This document shows positions 60,527 to 64,000 of a stretch of 64,000 nucleotides of DNA, piece after piece (position 1 is the stretch's first letter; each line of letters begins with the position of its first letter). Below the pieces are notes generated by a model, which was not told where the DNA came from, did no database searches, and saw only the letters and a list, made by a program, of their open reading frames with translations. Made by a program: the position numbers and the translations under genes. Source of the stretch: Bacteroidales bacterium UBA4893 (lineage in GTDB: Bacteria > Bacteroidota > Bacteroidia > Bacteroidales > P3); the NCBI GenBank assembly GCA_002399025.1, contig DHCV01000019.1, forward strand, positions 96,922 through 160,921, in the 5' to 3' direction.

Positions 60527-62349
60527 AAATTAAAGATAGTACCGGAGTATGGCATAATTTAGATATCATACCAGGTGAAGAACCTGTTATGAATTACCAA
60601 GTAAATGATACAGCCGAGTTGAAAGATAGGCAGGCGGATTATTCGCAAAAGATTAGACTCCCCAAAACGGCTTTAAATGTTGAGGTGTTGGAGAGGGTCG
60701 ATATTTTTGAGGCTAGCCCCCCTACCCCTTATGTGCTGTTAGAGTGCAGGCTATATTCTAATGGGTTTAAGCTCGCAGGCAAGGGTTCGCTATTTGTTAT
60801 TGACCAAGTGGGCGAGTATATAGAGGGGCAGATTATTAGTGGGAATGCGGATTTGTTTTATACTATGCAAAACAGACTAATAGAGGATGCGGACTTAGGC
60901 TATACCATTGTGGGTTCCGGGGCACTCCCTCAATGGGTAAGAAGAGGGTGGGCAGTACTAGGCAAGCAATTTGAGGCTTATAAGAGCTTTAGCCATTACT
61001 TCTTTAACTTGCACGAAACCGCTAAAAGACTAGTAGAGCTTTGCGGATACACGTTAGACACCAACTTACCCCTTACCACTATACAACGGGATTTTTTCTC
61101 GGCTCCCTCCCTTTTACCTTCTAACGACAGTTTAGAGGTATTCACAAGCAACGCTTCATTTAGGCGTACAGGAGAGGCTGGCATAGATTTCATAAGCGAC
61201 TTCACAAGTAGACACTTTCCTCATGCCATCAATAATAACGGCTTGGGCACTCTTACGCAAGTAGGGAATACAGAAGTAGGAGCAATTCCGTATAGGCTTA
61301 AATTCACTTCAAACATTAACGGCAAAATAAAAGTTAGAGTGTATGTGTCCGGGAGTAAGTATCACGACCCTGGTGGATTATTCTCTCTTCAATGTGTAAT
61401 ATATAAAGGCGGCTCGGAAGCTTTTAATAAGAAGATTCCTACAACTGATGCTCTCTATAACATTGATGAGGAAGTAGAGATAGATGTTGAAGTGGGGGAG
61501 GAAATCTACTTAATTACAAGAATGAATAAAGAGCGTACTACCTTAGGTGCTAGCTGCAGCGTGGATATGTCAGGCTCTTTTACCATTACCGAGATTGCGG
61601 CAGATGAGGTACCAATAGGAGGTAAATTATACTTCGGGAATAACACAGGCTTTACAACGTATTTAGACCTATTTAAAGCATTTTGTCAATCTTATGGCTT
61701 AACTATTCAAGTAGATAATAACAATAAGATAATCAAAGCCTACACCATGGACAAGCTATACGAGAACAAAACAATAGCTAAAGATTGGTCAGACAAGTTA
61801 AGTAGAGAAAACCAAGAAATGAGTTTTATAATTGACGGTTACGGGCAAAACAATTTTATCAGATTTGAGAAAAAAGACGACTTGGAAGATAAGGGCAATT
61901 TCTACGTGAGTAACGGCAACTTAGATAAATGGAAAGATTTATTTACTATTAAATGGGAAAGTGGGATTGACGTGAAGCCAGGAACATACGACTTAGCTTA
62001 TATACCATTATACGAATATGATGAGGAAATAGCAGATAAAAAGAAATTTGTTAAGGGCAAACCGCACTTAGTTAGATTTAGTCAAGTGGACTATAATCCT
62101 TATTCCATAATGAACCACATCCCTGCCCAAAGCTTAGTGGATAATTATTATGATAAACTGGTTAATAAGATGCTGGTAAGGGCTAAATGTTTGAGCGTGG
62201 AAATGCTATTAACCGAAAGAGACATAGAGGAATTAGACTTCTTTACCCCTATATATCTAAAGCAATTCGGGGCATACTTCTATGTAAGCAAGATAAATAA
62301 TTTTGTCGCCTATGACAGGCTGACAAAAGTAGATTTAATAAGATTATAA
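60514..62349 (+). CDS. Large phage tail or baseplate protein
   Basis: The 611-residue protein begins MYELKIKDSTGVWHNLDIIPG and contains DRQADYSQKIRLPKTALN, a pattern found in Bacteroidota phage tail proteins in my memory but not confirmed. A central FTSNINGKIKVRVYVSG region looks like a carbohydrate-binding jelly roll. It lies directly before the tape measure, where in most siphoviruses a major tail protein is found, so a baseplate or fibre role is only suggested. Confidence 0.6.
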   Translation: MYELKIKDSTGVWHNLDIIPGEEPVMNYQVNDTAELKDRQADYSQKIRLPKTALNVEVLERVDIFEASPPTPYVLLECRLYSNGFKLAGKGSLFVIDQVGEYIEGQIISGNADLFYTMQNRLIEDADLGYTIVGSGALPQWVRRGWAVLGKQFEAYKSFSHYFFNLHETAKRLVELCGYTLDTNLPLTTIQRDFFSAPSLLPSNDSLEVFTSNASFRRTGEAGIDFISDFTSRHFPHAINNNGLGTLTQVGNTEVGAIPYRLKFTSNINGKIKVRVYVSGSKYHDPGGLFSLQCVIYKGGSEAFNKKIPTTDALYNIDEEVEIDVEVGEEIYLITRMNKERTTLGASCSVDMSGSFTITEIAADEVPIGGKLYFGNNTGFTTYLDLFKAFCQSYGLTIQVDNNNKIIKAYTMDKLYENKTIAKDWSDKLSRENQEMSFIIDGYGQNNFIRFEKKDDLEDKGNFYVSNGNLDKWKDLFTIKWESGIDVKPGTYDLAYIPLYEYDEEIADKKKFVKGKPHLVRFSQVDYNPYSIMNHIPAQSLVDNYYDKLVNKMLVRAKCLSVEMLLTERDIEELDFFTPIYLKQFGAYFYVSKINNFVAYDRLTKVDLIRL

Positions 62350-62360
62350 AACCAAATATT

Positions 62361-64000
62361 ATGGCGGAAAAAAAAGTATTAGTAGACGTAGAGATTAAAG
62401 CTACAGAAGCCCTCGAGAACTTAGCAAAATTAAAAATCCGTGTCGCTCAATTAAAGGGGGAACAGAAAGCCTTAAGGGAAGAGCAGAAAAATAGTAAGCC
62501 AACCAATGACAAGGAATTAAAGGCTTACCAGGAGAAAGAATTTAAGTTAGCTGAGGTAAGTCAACAAATAAAGCACCAATCTACTCTTATTCGCTCGTAT
62601 GAAAAAGAGATACAAAATAATATCATAGCAGAGAAAGCTCAGGGTGATAGCCTTGACGCTTTAAAGGCTAAATTATCTTTAGCTACTGCCGAATATAATA
62701 GCTTGTCCAAAGCAGCAAGACAAGATGTATATGGGCAAGAGAAAGCCCAAGAGATAAAGCAACTTACAGAGGAATTAACAGAAGCAGAGACTGCTGTGGG
62801 GAATTTCCACCGACAAGTCGGGCACTACGAGCTAGCCGGTAAAGGGCTTAGAACTACTATAATGGACATGACAGAGGAGCTCACTATAATGAAGCTGGAA
62901 GGCAAAGAAGCTACTGAGGAATATAGAACATTAGCCTCTCAACTCGCAACATTTAAAGATGCTATGGGCGACGTGCAGAACGAAGCGAAAGGTGCGGCGA
63001 GTGATACTAGTAACCTAGACGCCTTAAACCAATCTTTGCAAGGAGTTATTGGAACTTTCGGAGCTTACTCCGCCATAATGGGATTATCGGCAGAAGATAG
63101 CGAAGAATTTGAGAGGGTCCTCCAAAAAATGCAAGTAGCAGTAACCGCTATCATATCTCTTACAGCCATTCAAAATACTCTACAAAAAGACAGCATAGTA
63201 TACCAGAAAGCTCGAATAATATTAGATAAGGTAGGCTTAACGCAGGCAAAGGCTACCGCAGGGGCCGAAGCCGCTCTTAATATAATCAGAGGAAAAGCAA
63301 CTATAGGGACTAAAGCCCTCGCCGTTGCTCAATTGCTGTGGAATAAAGCACTATTAGCTAATCCAGTAGTATTACTAGCCTCAGCAATAGCAACTCTTGT
63401 TATAGGGGTATACGCTTTAACTAAAGCCTTCGACGATAGTAAGTCCGAACAGGAGAAGCTGAACAGGGAAATGGAGAAGACCAATTCAGAGATAAAGAGG
63501 ATAAAAGAGGACGCCGACTTCAACGTAGCCATAGCCGAGGCGAGTGGAGCATCAAAAGAGGAGCTAAGGAAATTGAGGACGGAAGCGGTTAAGACGTCCG
63601 AGGCGTTAGCTTATGCTAATTGGACTCGAGTGCTTAATAATAAGAAAGCTACTCAAGAACAAAGGGATAATGCTAAGCAGGCGTACGAAGAGGCGTACGA
63701 AGACCTTAAGCAGCATAATATGGCTATGACCATAGAAGACGTAAAGAGTAGAGGAGACAGGGCTAAGAAGGCTAAAGAGGACGCAAAGAAGAGCAGGGAT
63801 GACCGCTACAACTCTTTATTAGCGAGTATAGAAGTTGATAAGGCTTTTAGTGAAAAAGAGATTGAACTCGACAAATTAAGTAAAGAAAGCAGCTTTGAAA
63901 ACGATAAGATATACGAAGCAAAAGCATTCAAACTTAAGCAAGACACCGAAAAGAAAAAATTAGAAGTTCAAAAGCAATACGGTAAGATTACTCAGAAGCA
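62361..64000 (+). CDS. Tape-measure protein, incomplete at the window edge
   Basis: The frame is open from ATG 62361 to the last base, 546 codons without a stop. The N-terminal 180 residues are coiled coil (LAKLKIRVAQLKGEQKALREEQK), followed by a hydrophobic region with membrane-like segments (LLWNKALLANPVVLLASAIATLVIGVYALTKAF) and further coiled coil. This arrangement of long helices with a small hydrophobic block is typical of phage tape-measure proteins, which set tail length and help DNA entry. It starts 11 bp after the preceding gene. Confidence 0.88.
   Translation, partial: MAEKKVLVDVEIKATEALENLAKLKIRVAQLKGEQKALREEQKNSKPTNDKELKAYQEKEFKLAEVSQQIKHQSTLIRSYEKEIQNNIIAEKAQGDSLDALKAKLSLATAEYNSLSKAARQDVYGQEKAQEIKQLTEELTEAETAVGNFHRQVGHYELAGKGLRTTIMDMTEELTIMKLEGKEATEEYRTLASQLATFKDAMGDVQNEAKGAASDTSNLDALNQSLQGVIGTFGAYSAIMGLSAEDSEEFERVLQKMQVAVTAIISLTAIQNTLQKDSIVYQKARIILDKVGLTQAKATAGAEAALNIIRGKATIGTKALAVAQLLWNKALLANPVVLLASAIATLVIGVYALTKAFDDSKSEQEKLNREMEKTNSEIKRIKEDADFNVAIAEASGASKEELRKLRTEAVKTSEALAYANWTRVLNNKKATQEQRDNAKQAYEEAYEDLKQHNMAMTIEDVKSRGDRAKKAKEDAKKSRDDRYNSLLASIEVDKAFSEKEIELDKLSKESSFENDKIYEAKAFKLKQDTEKKKLEVQKQYGKITQK

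Larger units (their letters stand above)
39595..64000 (+). mobile_element. Tailed-phage prophage integrated at tRNA-Arg (right end not in window)
   Basis: The region contains, in order, an integrase, a CI/LexA-type repressor with a divergent control region, early genes, a DNA replication module, terminase subunits, tail genes and a tape-measure gene. Base composition is visibly richer in G+C than the flanking host genes, and gene overlaps and short spacers are phage-like. No disrupted gene was seen, so it may be intact. Lysis, portal and capsid genes are not seen before the window ends. Confidence 0.93.

Overview
The window is AT-rich chromosome from a member of the Bacteroidota, most likely Bacteroidales, interrupted at a tRNA-Arg gene by a prophage whose right end lies outside the window. 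The phylum is supported by a sprA-type type IX secretion (T9SS) translocon, a gldF/gldG pair, proteins with T9SS C-terminal sorting domains, a GH3-family acyl-adenylate protein, and repeated promoter matches to the Bacteroidota consensus (TTTG, about 19-21 bp, TAnnTTTG). I cannot name genus or species from sequence alone.

Host part (1-39.6 kb). A lipoprotein gene and a T9SS-sorted protein gene (0.25-2.8 kb) follow a GTAT microsatellite. A convergent gldF-gldG-DUF4340 operon (7.0-3.3 kb) encodes a membrane ABC module. A small lipoprotein gene follows. Then comes ruvA-sprA (15.8-8.0 kb); SprA is the outer-membrane pore of the T9SS. panB stands alone. A 3922-residue mosaic surface protein (28.8-17.05 kb) ends in a T9SS sorting domain and is a probable SprA client. 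A minus-strand operon runs tgt, LptF/G-type permease, GH3-like protein, sufE, OppC-type permease (35.0-29.7 kb). Divergent from it lie a glycosyltransferase, an ECF sigma factor and an acetyltransferase, which meet a TonB-dependent receptor gene head-on. Two intergenic arrays of the same 21-bp repeat (near 16.0 and 29.6 kb) are the least explained host features.

Prophage part (39.6 kb to the end). A tyrosine integrase starts 139 bp after tRNA-Arg(ACG). Next come two minus-strand genes probably expressed in the lysogen, a LexA/CI-type repressor, and a control region with an operator-like palindrome and two face-to-face promoters. Small early genes follow, then a replication module: DUF2800 nuclease, DUF2815 single-strand-binding-like protein, family A DNA polymerase, DUF3310, VapE-type primase-helicase, an iteron-rich gap that looks like an origin, VRR-NUC nuclease and SNF2-type helicase. 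A promoter then drives terminase small and large subunits, several tail or connector genes, and a tape-measure gene cut by the window edge. No portal or capsid gene is recognisable between terminase and tape measure, so head genes either lie further right or are unrecognised.

The prophage is visibly richer in G+C than the host, with an AT-rich patch at 47.4-48.4 kb that looks like a later insertion.
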